Source of the DNA: Paenibacillus algicola
GTDB taxonomy: Bacteria > Bacillota > Bacilli > Paenibacillales > Paenibacillaceae
NCBI RefSeq assembly: GCF_005577435.1
Contig: NZ_CP040396.1
Location: forward strand, 3,796,501 to 3,860,500
Direction: 5' to 3'
DNA length: 64,000 bases
This document shows, piece after piece, positions 18,386 to 27,439 of this stretch. A model generated the notes under the pieces. It was given only the letters and a program-made list of their open reading frames with translations. It searched no databases and was not told the origin of the DNA. The position numbers were made by a program, and so were the translations under genes. Position 1 is the first letter of the stretch. Each line of letters begins with the position of its first letter.

Positions 18386-21300
18386 TTACCGGGTAAATGT
18401 CAATGCACTCAGCATCCGGTGCAGGATCGCGGAGCTTTGCGCTCTGGTAGCTGTCCCCTTTGGAGCGAACTGATTGCCACCCACGCCGTTAATCATGTCC
18501 ATGTAAGCCAGAAGTGAAACCGACTCTGTCGCCCAGCTTTCAATGTCAGCGCGATCGCTAAAGATCATTGCAGTGCTGGAATCACGGATCGAGTCATACC
18601 CGGCAAAGTCCATCGCCCGGTGGATCATCACGGCCATTTCCTGCCGGGTAATGCTCTGGTTCGGCTGAAACGTACCATCCCGGTATCCGTTAACTAGTCC
18701 ATTAGCTGCCGCAGCCTTCACCGCATCATGATACCAGTGCTTTGTGCTGACATCACGGAACGCAATCCCGGGGTCTGATGACGCTGAGGACAAGCCCAGT
18801 GTTCGGGTCAGCAGAGCGGCGAATTCCGCTCGGGTGACCGGCTGATCCGGACGGAATTCCTGTTCAGTCACACCCAGTACAATCCGTCTGGCAGCCATAC
18901 CCTCGATCTCTTCCTGCGCCCAATGACGCTTGATATCGGTAAAGGTTACGTCGTTCTCCAGGATCAAATACGTACTGTTGCTTCTGCTGAACAATATAAT
19001 TCCGCGCTCCTGAACCTGATAAGGAACCGGTGTGTAGCTCAGCTTTCCATTGGGATTCCGTTCGGCTCGAACGACCGCCGTTTTCCGATCCTCCAGCTGC
19101 TGATCCGTTACGATCGTGCGGGAAACATAGTGCGGGAACGAGGTCATCTCAACGGAAGCTCCGTCCTGCTGCACAATATACACCTTAAAGTTCACCGCAG
19201 CCGTGACCTTCCAGCCTTCAGCCTTTGCAAGATCCCCTGTGGCAGAATCCTTCGAGATGAGCACCGCCAGCTTCCCTGAGGACGGGAGCTGCTGCAGCAA
19301 AGCTGCAGTCAGCGGCAGGAGGTAGCTGCCGTCCTTGCCTTCTACAGCCAGTTCTTTGGCCTTTCCGCCTTCCACAGCCAGACGCAGGGCAGTTGCATCG
19401 ACAGACACCTGAATGCCGCTTGTCTTCGCGTCAGCATCCACCTTAAAGGCAATCCGCCGATTGACGGCACGCTGAACCGCTTCCTCTACCGCCTTGCTGT
19501 CCGCCTGCGCCTGCGCAATGCTCAGTCCGTTCAGCAAGGCGGTCTTCGCCGGCAGGATCATGCTGTTGCCTGGCGGAACGAGAACCGGATTCCCCTGCGG
19601 AGGAGCCGGAGTTACAGGAGCCGGAGCTCCCCCTTCGAATTCACCTGATGCCGGCGGCTCTGAAGGTCCCGGGTCTGCCCCGCCTTCACCCGGAGCCGCA
19701 GGACCTTCAGGTGCAGCTGCGCCTGTCTTGAGCAGCGGCCGAAGCTGAAGATGTGGATGATCTGAGGCATATAGCTCCATAGGAACCCCCTGGCCTTTTG
19801 TATCTGCAACCAGGAGTACAGCCTCGCCGCCGTCTCTGCTGCTCAGATACTGCTTTAACGCTTCGGTAGAAATCGAATAGGAATCCACGTTGTAGGGCAG
19901 GTTGTACGTTCGATCCTTGAAGCCCTTCATTGTGAATGCTCCGAGATACACACCTTCTCCTGCTGCTGCAGCTGATGGATGTCCGCTCGTTGCTGCATTC
20001 ATTCCAAACACCTGAAGCGTTATTTCCTCGCTCCCAGGGTTGAGATCTGTCAGCCTGCCGCTAAACTGCAGGGAGGCTTCATCAAGTGCTGTCACCTCCG
20101 CCAGGTCAAAGGTAAACATCGCGGCATACGGCTCACCTTGTGCAGACCAGGCATCGCCGGTAGCATAGTGCACAGCACGGTATACCGGATTGCCGGAGGT
20201 ATTAGACAGCTTCAGCCCATCCGGGGATACCACATGCCCTTGGCCCCTGCGAATTTCAATGCCACCGGCACTCTTCTCAATGCGGTTGCCGATCAATTGA
20301 ATATCGCGCGGATCACCGCTGCCCACCTGGGCGGCATTAGAATCACCATTATCGTAGTCCAGCAGGATCGGAATATCTCCTGCTTCAAAATTCGAAATGG
20401 TGTTGCCGGAAGCGATGGTTCGCGGCGCGTTCAGCAGCCGCAGCCCGATCACGGACTGCTGATACGGTCCTCTGACGAATGCCGAAGGATCGATTTCAAT
20501 GACATTGTTCTCAATGATCGTATCCGGCGATCCCAGCACGACCGTAATGCCTTCTGCATTATTTTTGAGCAGATTGCTGTGGATGTAGTTGTATGGACCG
20601 GCTTCGCTATGGTTGCTCGGATAACCGCCGCCAGTATTGCCCAGCGCAATGCCCGCACCGCGGCGGGTCCCGATAATGGTGTTATCCTTCACCTCGTTCA
20701 GATACTCATCCTCACCGTGCAAATCAATGGCGTCATAGGTGTTGTTAATCAAGGTATTGTTCTGAACCAGGTTATTGTGGGTGTATGCCTGCACAATGAT
20801 GCCGTGACGCATCGCGTTGGTGCCGTCAAATACGTTGTTCTCGATCAGGTTATACTGAGAGTCCTCCTCCTCACCGAAGCGGTCCAGCTTGAACTCCCCT
20901 TGAAGCGATATTCCGTAGCCTGCACCGCCGCCGCCGATATCCGTTGCATTACGGAAAAGGGAATTGCGGACGACCAGGTGCTGTCCCTTGGCCATACGTA
21001 CCCCGGTTTTTTCAAATTTCTCGATGAGGACGTTGTCTACAACAATATTATAAGGCGCCTTAGCTGAGCTGCCGCTGGACGATTTATCAATGTAGATCCC
21101 ATGCTTGTAGCCCCCTCGCAGCGGATGGTTAATGGCCGGGTCTGTTGGATATTTCTGATCCCATGTGGACGTGATCGTCAGGCTGGAGATCACAATGCTG
21201 TTCTGGTTCATCGCGGACAAGACCCGGCTGCTGGCATTGGATAAGCCGGTATTCGTCAAATCCGGACCGAGACGGTTATCGAAATCAGACAATAGAATCG

Positions 21301-23692
21301 CGCCCTCCCGGCTTTCTCCGGTAAGGTTCACCCCCGTCTTCAGCACAATTTGTGTATCAGAGGCATAGGCACTCAGCAGCTTATACGTTCCGTTCGGCAA
21401 AAACACCTCGTCACCCGGCTGTGCGTCATCAATAGCACGCTGTATCGCTGGGCGGTCGTCCGTTATGCCATCGCCCTTGGCCCCATAAGGAGCCGCCGTC
21501 ACATCGATCTTCCGACCGGTAAAGGCATTAGGAGCAGGCAGCGGATGCGGTGTTCCGTCCACATTGTACAGCCCTGCCTTGGTCGGACGCACTTCTCTGC
21601 TCACAGTCGGCGGCGGCAGTGCCGGCAAGATTGGATCGTGTTCCACCCCGCTGTCACTCGGGGAGTACATATGGACAACCGTATAGCCGTTATACTCGGT
21701 GGAGCTGTTCCCCTGACCTACAAGGCGAATGTATCGGGCATCTGTATCTGGAACGTCAAAGTTCTCCATATCCAGCTGCGTTCCGCGGCTCTCCCCGCTA
21801 TAGATCGTATCCCAGGATACACCATCCATGGAGCTCTGAATGTCGAAGAAGTAGGATCTCTCATCTCCTTTATAAAAAGCAATCCCCACATCCCCAACCG
21901 TCGCAACGCTCCCCAGATCATATTGAATCCATGCCCCAGCTCCGTTCGCGCCCCATCGGGTATTGGGATTGTCATCAAGCGTATTGGCTGCTTTGTTGCC
22001 CCAGTTCAAGTCTCCGTTATAAACCTTGTCGTAATGACTCGCGGTAACCTGGGTTTCTGTAAAGGTGTAGCGCTTTTGCGGCATGGCTGAAGCTTCATTG
22101 GAGTCCAGACTGCTGCTTTTATTGTCACTGACCGCCTGCACAGTATAAAAATAGGTTTGCCCGTTCTGAAGTCCCCCGTCCACATATTCCGTGGCTGTCC
22201 AGTTTGGCTCAATAACGGTATAGGAGCCGCCGGCAGAGCTTGCCCGCTTGACTGTATAGTGGGCGGCATCCAGGACTGGCTGCCACTGCAGCTTGATTCC
22301 GGAGTGACCCGGTATAGCCGTCAGGCCTTGCGGAGCCTCTGGCGGATAAGCCGTAACTGCATGGTATTCCAGCGAAGGTGTACTTTCACCGCCCTGGTTA
22401 AACGCAGTAACTGTGTAATAATAATCCTGCTGTACGGTCAAGCCCTGATCCAGGTAACTGGTGACGACTCCATACACAGCATCCAGCACCGTATAAGGTC
22501 CGCCGGGCGTCGAGCTGCGCTTGACGCTATAGCCCACCGCACCTGGAACCTCATTCCAGGATATCCCCACCTCGGTATCCCGAATTGAAGCGTACAGCGG
22601 ACCCGGTGCTGGCGGGGCTTCTGTAGATGCCTGCGGCGAAGCTTGTACAGCTGTTGATAGACTGCTGTCCACATTCGTTCCATCCATAGCCTTTGCCACA
22701 GAGCTGACAGCGTAATAATAGGTATTGCCATTCAGCGCTGTCCGGTCCTGATAGCTGCCGGAAGCTACTGTAGCTATGGTTGTAAATGGACCGCCCGGTG
22801 CTTCTCCCCGCTTGACATGATACTGCTCAGCACCAACAGCGCCAGACCACTTCAGGCTCACCTGGTTGTCGACATCCGATATCACGGTCACTCCGGTTGG
22901 CATACCTGGAAACGTCTTTAGAACATGAACATGATCTGCGTACATTTGCATATTTGCATTTCCAAAAAAGCCTACGCTGGATCCTGTTGGAACACCCGTT
23001 GAATCTGTAACCAGCGCTGTGACGGTTGGGCCCCCCTCGATCGAGCCGGTCAACACCGTGTTCCCCGGTGTTCCGGTAACCTGAAAGGTCATCCGGTAGT
23101 ATTGACCGGCCACAAAACCAGGAATTGGGGCAGACTGCGACAACTCCGTACTCGTGCCGCCGACTCGCTTCAACAACACCAGGCTATACTGGGATGCTGA
23201 CATTTTTCGGATGGCTAGCGCATACATGCTGTTATTATCTGTCACCCGGGTTCCTAAGCCGAAGTAAGAAGGGCTGTTCGGCATAATATCCGGTGTGCTT
23301 GGGTGCAGCTTTACATCCGCCGAGAGAAGCACATCACTCGCAGAATACTCAATAAGCCATGCCGTTGATGTACCGTTTCCATTGAAGTACATTGCAACAT
23401 TACTGCCATCATCGGAGGCCATGCTCCAGATGCCGGCGCTGGCATTGGATCTCCAGTTGTTCAGCGTTCTCGCCGTATTGTTGCTGGAGTTAATAGGCTG
23501 TCCCGTCGTAGGCGGGTTCGCCGTATGGTTGCCGATCGCGATGCTTGAATCCAGATTCTGAAAATCATCAAAACGCTCATGATCGCTATAATACGCGGCC
23601 GCCGAAGCCAAGCCCGGCGGTGGAAGCAGCGATGCCAATAAGGCGATGCACAGCATCAAGGCAGCACTTTTTTTCAGGAGAACAACATTCAT
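18386..23692 (-). CDS. SLH-anchored surface protein with FN3, discoidin-like and right-handed beta-helix domains
   Basis: 1768 residues. Signal peptide with a hydrophobic core near residues 8-30. In order: a beta-sandwich (LamG-like) region (about 40-265); three fibronectin type III repeats (about 270-540, each with a VKR-x(4)-GGPYT-type core); an F5/8 type C (discoidin-like) carbohydrate-binding region (about 555-680); a pectate-lyase-type beta-helix beginning at APYGAKGDGITDDRPAIQ (about 735-1180) with many N-N-x-I turns; a proline-rich linker; and three SLH repeats at about 1580-1768 that would hold it to secondary cell-wall polymer. This fits a wall-bound polysaccharide-binding or -cleaving protein, but no specific lyase or hydrolase residues could be assigned. 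ATG at 23692 is 8 bases from AAAAGGGG, better than the GTG two codons upstream. A cre site lies just upstream. Confidence 0.88.
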   Translation of the reverse strand: MNVVLLKKSAALMLCIALLASLLPPPGLASAAAYYSDHERFDDFQNLDSSIAIGNHTANPPTTGQPINSSNNTARTLNNWRSNASAGIWSMASDDGSNVAMYFNGNGTSTAWLIEYSASDVLLSADVKLHPSTPDIMPNSPSYFGLGTRVTDNNSMYALAIRKMSASQYSLVLLKRVGGTSTELSQSAPIPGFVAGQYYRMTFQVTGTPGNTVLTGSIEGGPTVTALVTDSTGVPTGSSVGFFGNANMQMYADHVHVLKTFPGMPTGVTVISDVDNQVSLKWSGAVGAEQYHVKRGEAPGGPFTTIATVASGSYQDRTALNGNTYYYAVSSVAKAMDGTNVDSSLSTAVQASPQASTEAPPAPGPLYASIRDTEVGISWNEVPGAVGYSVKRSSTPGGPYTVLDAVYGVVTSYLDQGLTVQQDYYYTVTAFNQGGESTPSLEYHAVTAYPPEAPQGLTAIPGHSGIKLQWQPVLDAAHYTVKRASSAGGSYTVIEPNWTATEYVDGGLQNGQTYFYTVQAVSDNKSSSLDSNEASAMPQKRYTFTETQVTASHYDKVYNGDLNWGNKAANTLDDNPNTRWGANGAGAWIQYDLGSVATVGDVGIAFYKGDERSYFFDIQSSMDGVSWDTIYSGESRGTQLDMENFDVPDTDARYIRLVGQGNSSTEYNGYTVVHMYSPSDSGVEHDPILPALPPPTVSREVRPTKAGLYNVDGTPHPLPAPNAFTGRKIDVTAAPYGAKGDGITDDRPAIQRAIDDAQPGDEVFLPNGTYKLLSAYASDTQIVLKTGVNLTGESREGAILLSDFDNRLGPDLTNTGLSNASSRVLSAMNQNSIVISSLTITSTWDQKYPTDPAINHPLRGGYKHGIYIDKSSSGSSAKAPYNIVVDNVLIEKFEKTGVRMAKGQHLVVRNSLFRNATDIGGGGAGYGISLQGEFKLDRFGEEEDSQYNLIENNVFDGTNAMRHGIIVQAYTHNNLVQNNTLINNTYDAIDLHGEDEYLNEVKDNTIIGTRRGAGIALGNTGGGYPSNHSEAGPYNYIHSNLLKNNAEGITVVLGSPDTIIENNVIEIDPSAFVRGPYQQSVIGLRLLNAPRTIASGNTISNFEAGDIPILLDYDNGDSNAAQVGSGDPRDIQLIGNRIEKSAGGIEIRRGQGHVVSPDGLKLSNTSGNPVYRAVHYATGDAWSAQGEPYAAMFTFDLAEVTALDEASLQFSGRLTDLNPGSEEITLQVFGMNAATSGHPSAAAAGEGVYLGAFTMKGFKDRTYNLPYNVDSYSISTEALKQYLSSRDGGEAVLLVADTKGQGVPMELYASDHPHLQLRPLLKTGAAAPEGPAAPGEGGADPGPSEPPASGEFEGGAPAPVTPAPPQGNPVLVPPGNSMILPAKTALLNGLSIAQAQADSKAVEEAVQRAVNRRIAFKVDADAKTSGIQVSVDATALRLAVEGGKAKELAVEGKDGSYLLPLTAALLQQLPSSGKLAVLISKDSATGDLAKAEGWKVTAAVNFKVYIVQQDGASVEMTSFPHYVSRTIVTDQQLEDRKTAVVRAERNPNGKLSYTPVPYQVQERGIILFSRSNSTYLILENDVTFTDIKRHWAQEEIEGMAARRIVLGVTEQEFRPDQPVTRAEFAALLTRTLGLSSASSDPGIAFRDVSTKHWYHDAVKAAAANGLVNGYRDGTFQPNQSITRQEMAVMIHRAMDFAGYDSIRDSSTAMIFSDRADIESWATESVSLLAYMDMINGVGGNQFAPKGTATRAQSSAILHRMLSALTFTR

Positions 23693-23717
23693 AGACACAA
23701 CCCCTTTTCGCTCATTT

Positions 23718-23731
23718 TGTTAGCGCTTACA
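23718..23731. promoter_or_regulatory. cre site (CcpA operator) upstream of the beta-helix/SLH gene
   Basis: TGTTAGCGCTTACA matches the Bacillus cre consensus TGWNANCGNTNWCA at all 14 positions, 26 bases upstream of the start codon. CcpA bound here would be expected to block or roadblock transcription when preferred sugars are present. That suits a protein aimed at plant-type polysaccharide. Binding is inferred, not shown. Confidence 0.65.
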
Positions 23732-23829
23732 ATTATGATCTGATCATATCCAAGAGCGCCGCCGGAATCTTGTGTTTACCTCATGTGCGGTAGTGTTTTT
23801 CAAGGGGCAGTCGGTTCATGCGCGTATTA

Positions 23830-24283
23830 GCCAAACGAATGCGATAATCCGAACTCGTTTTAGCCGCCGACCTCCCACGCGCCAATCGAACGCGATAATC
23901 CGAACTCGTTTTAGCCATTGACCGCCTACGCGCCAAACGAACGCGATAATCCGAACTCGTTTTAGCTGCTGGCCTCCCACGCGCCAAACGAATGCGAAAA
24001 TTCGAACTCGTTTTAGCCGCTGGCCTCCCACGCGCCAAACGAACGCGATAATCCGAACTCGTTTTAGCCGCTGACCGCCTGCGCGCCAAACGAATGCGAT
24101 AATCCGAACTCGTTTTAGCCGCTGACCTCCTACGCGCCAAACGAATGCGAAAATTCGAACTCGATTCAGCCGCTGACCGCCTGCGCGCCAAACGAACGCG
24201 ATAATCCGAACTCGTTTTAGCCGCTGGCCTCCCACGCGCCAAACGAACGCGATAATCCGAACTCGTTTTAGCCACTGACCGCC
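23830..24283 (-). repeat. Array A: nine 51-bp tandem repeats, minus orientation
   Basis: The anchor CGAACTCG (plus strand) recurs at 23850, 23901, 23952, 24003, 24054, 24105, 24156, 24207 and 24258, exactly 51 bases apart. Read on the minus strand, each unit contains CGAGTTCG, a short AT-rich loop and CGCRTTCG, then TTTGGCGCG and a G-rich half. The first two can pair as a hairpin with G-T wobbles. Because 51 is a multiple of 3, several frames stay open and give fake repetitive proteins; I see no ribosome binding site or non-repeat domain. It is homologous to array B at 25590-26048, in the opposite orientation. Confidence 0.9.
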
Positions 24284-24524
24284 ACGTTCTTCCAAAGACA
24301 TTTCAATGTGAAGGAAAACAACAAGTTCAAGGCAATTCCATACAGATCAATGGACAAGTCGATCTAGTGTTCTCTTGATCAAAGAAGCGGGGCAGAGCAT
24401 CTGTCCCTCCTGATCCCATATTCCTCCGCCTAACCGGAGTCTGCCTAATCAGCAGCAGGAAGTGCCTCCGAAATACGGTATAATGACGCTATTCCTACTC
24501 TAACTTAAAGGTGGACTGCACATC

Positions 24525-24848
24525 ATGGTGACTATACTGCTATTCATTCTCGCCGGTATTGCCGAAATCGGCGGGGGGTACCTCATTTGGCTGTGGCTAA
24601 GAGAAGGTAAGCCTTGGTATTGGGGTGGTGTCGGAGGCGTTGCTCTAGCGCTGTACGGTGTCATTGCCACTCTACAGCAATTCCCCTCTTTCGGACGAGT
24701 TTATGCCGCATATGGGGGAGTGTTCATCGTTCTCTCCGTACTTTGGGGATGGGGGGTTGACAAAAAAACACCCGACCTCTATGACTGGGTCGGGGCAGGC
24801 ATCTGTATCATCGGTGTCTCGGTGATGCTCCTGGCCCCTCGCTCATAA
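24525..24848 (+). CDS. YnfA/UPF0060 family small membrane protein
   Basis: 107 residues and strongly hydrophobic, with four predicted membrane segments. The start ([20 protein letters not shown]) and middle ([28 protein letters not shown]) are typical of the UPF0060/YnfA family, which is related to small drug-metabolite transporters and has unproven substrates. AAAGGTGG lies about 10 bases before the ATG. A TATAAT at 24479-24484 could be the -10 box, though no good -35 was seen. It is convergent with the NUDIX gene (16 bases between stops), and the pair is enclosed by the two 51-bp repeat arrays. Confidence 0.88.
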   Translation: MVTILLFILAGIAEIGGGYLIWLWLREGKPWYWGGVGGVALALYGVIATLQQFPSFGRVYAAYGGVFIVLSVLWGWGVDKKTPDLYDWVGAGICIIGVSVMLLAPRS

Positions 24849-24864
24849 GGGCGCACGGGGTCAG

Positions 24865-25428
24865 TCAGCACGGTGCGATGGGGGAGCTTGATGACTGTGG
24901 ACCGGCAAGTACAATATGCTCTTTCGCCTGCTCAAGTATTGTAATGTCCCGCACAATCATGAATCTTGTTGAATAGTCATCGCAGTGGAGAAGAGATTTG
25001 TTCATTGCGGTTACCGCCTCGTCCACGGTCATCCATTGAACCCCCATCCCCAGCTCCTGTTCACTTTCCGTTAACGCAGCCGGGATCGCTGACGAGTGCT
25101 CCACTACTTTAGCAATAAAACCGTAAGACCGTTGCATAAAGTCATTTTTACCCTTGTGCTCTTCAATACATCCTAACGCCTGGATGACTTCCGCGTCATA
25201 TCCTGTCTCCTCTTGAATTTCCCGAATAAATGCATCTTCTATGTCCTCTTCCGCATTCACTCCCCCGCCCGGTAATTTATAGCGATCCACTTGTGACATA
25301 TACATCATAGCTACCTTCTGTTCGTGATTCAGCAGTACACCTCTGGATGCAAGGCGGGAGACGTTGTCTAGTATTTTTGGTGCTGTGCCAAGGATATCTA
25401 AATCCGTTATTCTTGTGATCCGTTCCAT
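24865..25428 (-). CDS. NUDIX hydrolase
   Basis: 187 residues. The Nudix box is complete (GGVNAEEDIEDAFIREIQEE, continuing TGY: G-x5-E-x7-RE-I-x-EE-x-G), preceded by YKLPGGG. The family cleaves nucleoside diphosphates linked to another group; substrate cannot be told from sequence. AAGGGAT lies 8-9 bases before the ATG. It is a single gene, convergent with ynfA. Confidence 0.9.
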   Translation of the reverse strand: MERITRITDLDILGTAPKILDNVSRLASRGVLLNHEQKVAMMYMSQVDRYKLPGGGVNAEEDIEDAFIREIQEETGYDAEVIQALGCIEEHKGKNDFMQRSYGFIAKVVEHSSAIPAALTESEQELGMGVQWMTVDEAVTAMNKSLLHCDDYSTRFMIVRDITILEQAKEHIVLAGPQSSSSPIAPC

Positions 25429-25589
25429 ATGATGATCCCTTCTACTGGCTTGTCGGCTTTTCGATGATTGCTATCTGTTTGAGTGCGCTCACTGCCTCTT
25501 GGGCTGGTATTACGTTTCGACAGGGGCGAAGCGTTCTCCTTCTCTTTCTTTTTTCTAAACCATCGCTTTATGGAGCAAAAATATTACGC

Positions 25590-26048
25590 CGCATCGAGTT
25601 CGCTTTTTCGCACTCGTTTGGCGCGGAGGCGGGCTGCGGCCGCATCGAGTTCGCTTTTTCGCACTCATTTGGCGCGGAGGCGGGCTGCGGCCGCATCGAG
25701 TTCGCTTTTTCGCACTCGTTTGGTGCGGAGGCGGGCTGCGACCGCATCGAGTTCGCTTTTTCGCACTCGTTTGGCGCGGGGGCAGGCTGCGACCGCATCG
25801 AGTTCGCTTTTTCGCACTCGTTTGGCGCGGGGGCAGGCTGCGGCTGCATCGAGTTCGCTTTTTCGCACTCGTTTGGCGCGGGGGCGGGCTGCGGTTGCAT
25901 CGAGTTCGCTTTTTCGCACTCGTTTGGCGCGGGGGCAGGCTGCGACCGCATCGAGTTCGCTTTTTCGCACTCGTTTGGCGCGGAGGCGGGCTGCGGCTGC
26001 ATCGAGTTCGCTTTTTCGCATTCGTTTGGTGCGGAGGCGGGCCGCGGC
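25590..26048 (+). repeat. Array B: nine perfect-length 51-bp tandem repeats, plus orientation
   Basis: Nine units start with CGCATCGAGTTCG (or a close variant) at 25590, 25641, 25692, 25743, 25794, 25845, 25896, 25947 and 25998, filling 459 bases exactly. Each has a near-perfect stem CGAGTTCG / CGCACTCG around a CTTTTT-type loop, then TTTGGCGCG and a GC-rich tail. Unit-to-unit changes are mostly single bases in the tail. Several frames are open through the array, but the periodic sequence and lack of start signals argue against a real protein. Its units align along their whole length with the minus-strand units of array A. Confidence 0.92.
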
Positions 26049-26053
26049 CGCAC

Positions 26054-26121
26054 CAAAAAAACACCCCTTCATCCAGAAAGCGAGTGCCTCAAAGCACTCA
26101 CGATCTTGTTGAAGAGGTGTT
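26054..26121 (-). terminator. Rho-independent terminator after the monooxygenase gene
   Basis: On the minus strand, AACACC-T-CTTCA (26121-26110) pairs with TGAAG-G-GGTGTT (26071-26060), followed at once by a run of seven T. An inner hairpin GAGTGC/GCACTC (26082-26099) stacks inside. It ends the PfpI-monooxygenase transcript before it reaches repeat array B. Confidence 0.8.
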
Positions 26122-26144
26122 CTTATATGCTCTAGCGAGCTGAA

Positions 26145-26444
26145 TTAATGATGGCCTGTTGCTAAACGCAGTCGATACACTTCTCTGGTTTCCACTAGCT
26201 CTTCTGCGTGTTGGCGATAGTGCCCATAATGGTCCGAATGAATGTGAGCGTTCAACGCTGCTTCATTCGCCCATCTTTCGTAGAATACAAATACACTTGG
26301 ATCATCCGTAGACTGATGCAGATCATACTGGATGCAGCCCTCTTCTTCACGGGAAGGCTGTAGTACAGCTAGCAAGGCCTGCTCCAGCTCTTTTTCATGC
26401 CCTGCTTTTGCCTTCAATACGGCAGTAATGACAATAGGCTCCAC
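26145..26444 (-). CDS. Putative quinol monooxygenase (ABM domain)
   Basis: 99 residues, the usual size of a dimeric alpha-beta barrel ABM/YgiN-type protein. Visible family features are IVITAVLKAKAGHEKELEQAL at the start, EEGCIQYDLHQS in the middle, FVFYERWANEAALNAHIHSD and a C-terminal strand. Relatives oxidise quinols or polycyclic substrates without cofactors, but many are of unknown function. It follows the PfpI-like gene by 12 bases and is probably co-transcribed with it, suggesting an oxidative or electrophile stress pair. Confidence 0.85.
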   Translation of the reverse strand: MEPIVITAVLKAKAGHEKELEQALLAVLQPSREEEGCIQYDLHQSTDDPSVFVFYERWANEAALNAHIHSDHYGHYRQHAEELVETREVYRLRLATGHH

Positions 26445-26456
26445 CGTTTGTTCCTC

Positions 26457-27119
26457 CTATCCCAACAGCTTGACAACTTCACGCGCAGCAGATTCCGTGG
26501 ATTGTGGGTTCTGCCCGGTTACGAGCCGCCCATCCACGACCACATGATCCGCCCAATTGTCCTTCACGATGACGTTGGCACCCAGCTCGCGAAGACGGGT
26601 TTCCAGCAGGAACGGCATGTAACGGTCCAATGTGGTCTCACGCTCTTCCTCGTCTGTGAATGCAGCTATCGTTTTTCCGTCGACGAGGGGTTTTCCATTG
26701 GATAGGGTTACGCCCACCAATCCTGCCGGGCCATGACATACAGCCGCCACGACTTTGTCTGCCTCGTATAGCTCACGGATCATGGCATGCAGGGTGGTAT
26801 TGTCAGGAAGATCGAACATCGTTCCATGACCGCCAGGCATAAAAATCCCATCGAATTTCGAAATATCTCCCACTTCCTCGAGCTTTAGGGTATCCTCTAG
26901 AAGCTTGGCCGTTTCAAGAATTTCTGGCGCGACGCCGTCTGCGAGACTGCGGTCATCGACAGGTGCTTTTCCGCCTTTAGGACTTGCGACAGTGACATCG
27001 TATCCTTGCTTTTTAAACTCCACATAGGCTTCGCCAAATTCAGATAACCACAAGCCTGTTTTATGTCCTTCTTTCATCTCGTCTGCTGTCGTAACCACCA
27101 TTAATATATGCTTAGTCAT
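26457..27119 (-). CDS. DJ-1/PfpI superfamily protein (Hsp31-like glyoxalase or chaperone)
   Basis: 220 residues. The nucleophile elbow AAVCHGPAGLV carries the conserved Cys, with a His immediately after. The upstream segment (GHKTGLWLSEFGEAYVEF, VTVASPKGG) and FDGIFMPGGHGTMFDLP match the Hsp31/YajL-like branch, whose members have glyoxalase III or holding-chaperone activity. The start at 27119 has GGAGG 8 bases upstream; an upstream in-frame start at 27134 has none. It is divergent from the LysR gene. Confidence 0.88.
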   Translation of the reverse strand: MTKHILMVVTTADEMKEGHKTGLWLSEFGEAYVEFKKQGYDVTVASPKGGKAPVDDRSLADGVAPEILETAKLLEDTLKLEEVGDISKFDGIFMPGGHGTMFDLPDNTTLHAMIRELYEADKVVAAVCHGPAGLVGVTLSNGKPLVDGKTIAAFTDEEERETTLDRYMPFLLETRLRELGANVIVKDNWADHVVVDGRLVTGQNPQSTESAAREVVKLLG

Positions 27120-27439
27120 GTTGTATTCCTCCAATGTAGGTCATATTTCATACCGATATATATTTTCCTTCCAGAGAACCTTCTATTCCTGCAGCGTCAC
27201 CGACATCCAGCCCGTTCCCGGTACTCCATGTTATAACCACCTCGGCCAAACTTGAAGCGAACCCCACCGTAATCTTTTCCTTAGCCACGAACAGCTTTTC
27301 AGTCTCAGGTAGCATATTGCGGTTTCATCAGGGAAGCTTCCATTTGTTTTTGGTACAGCATTACGTTATCATCACAATAAAAAAGATGGTACTTCCACTA
27401 AGTTAGGTGGTCATAACCATACGTTATGGAGAGAACACG
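27120..27439. other. Divergent regulatory gap between pfpI-like and lysR-like genes
   Basis: About 320 bases without a convincing gene. A 55-codon minus-strand frame (27148-27315) has no ribosome binding site and no recognisable domain. Near the LysR end is a 6-bp-arm palindrome CATAAC-CATAC-GTTATG (27412-27428), compatible with a LysR-type T-N11-A operator. It may serve autoregulation, or control of the divergent PfpI-monooxygenase pair. Confidence 0.4.

Noticed and set aside
23781..24301. Two long minus-strand frames made of 17-residue repeats
   Set aside because: They are the 51-bp array read in different frames; both are open only because 51 is a multiple of 3, and neither has a ribosome binding site or non-repeat domain.
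25590..26048. CRISPR array
   Set aside because: Units are contiguous 51-mers with no unique spacers, and no cas gene is in the window.
25464..26143. Several plus- and minus-strand repetitive proteins in array B
   Set aside because: Five or more overlapping frames are open at once through the same repeats, which is expected from the period, not from coding selection.
27148..27315. 55-codon minus-strand gene
   Set aside because: No ribosome binding site, no recognised domain, and it lies in the divergent promoter gap.
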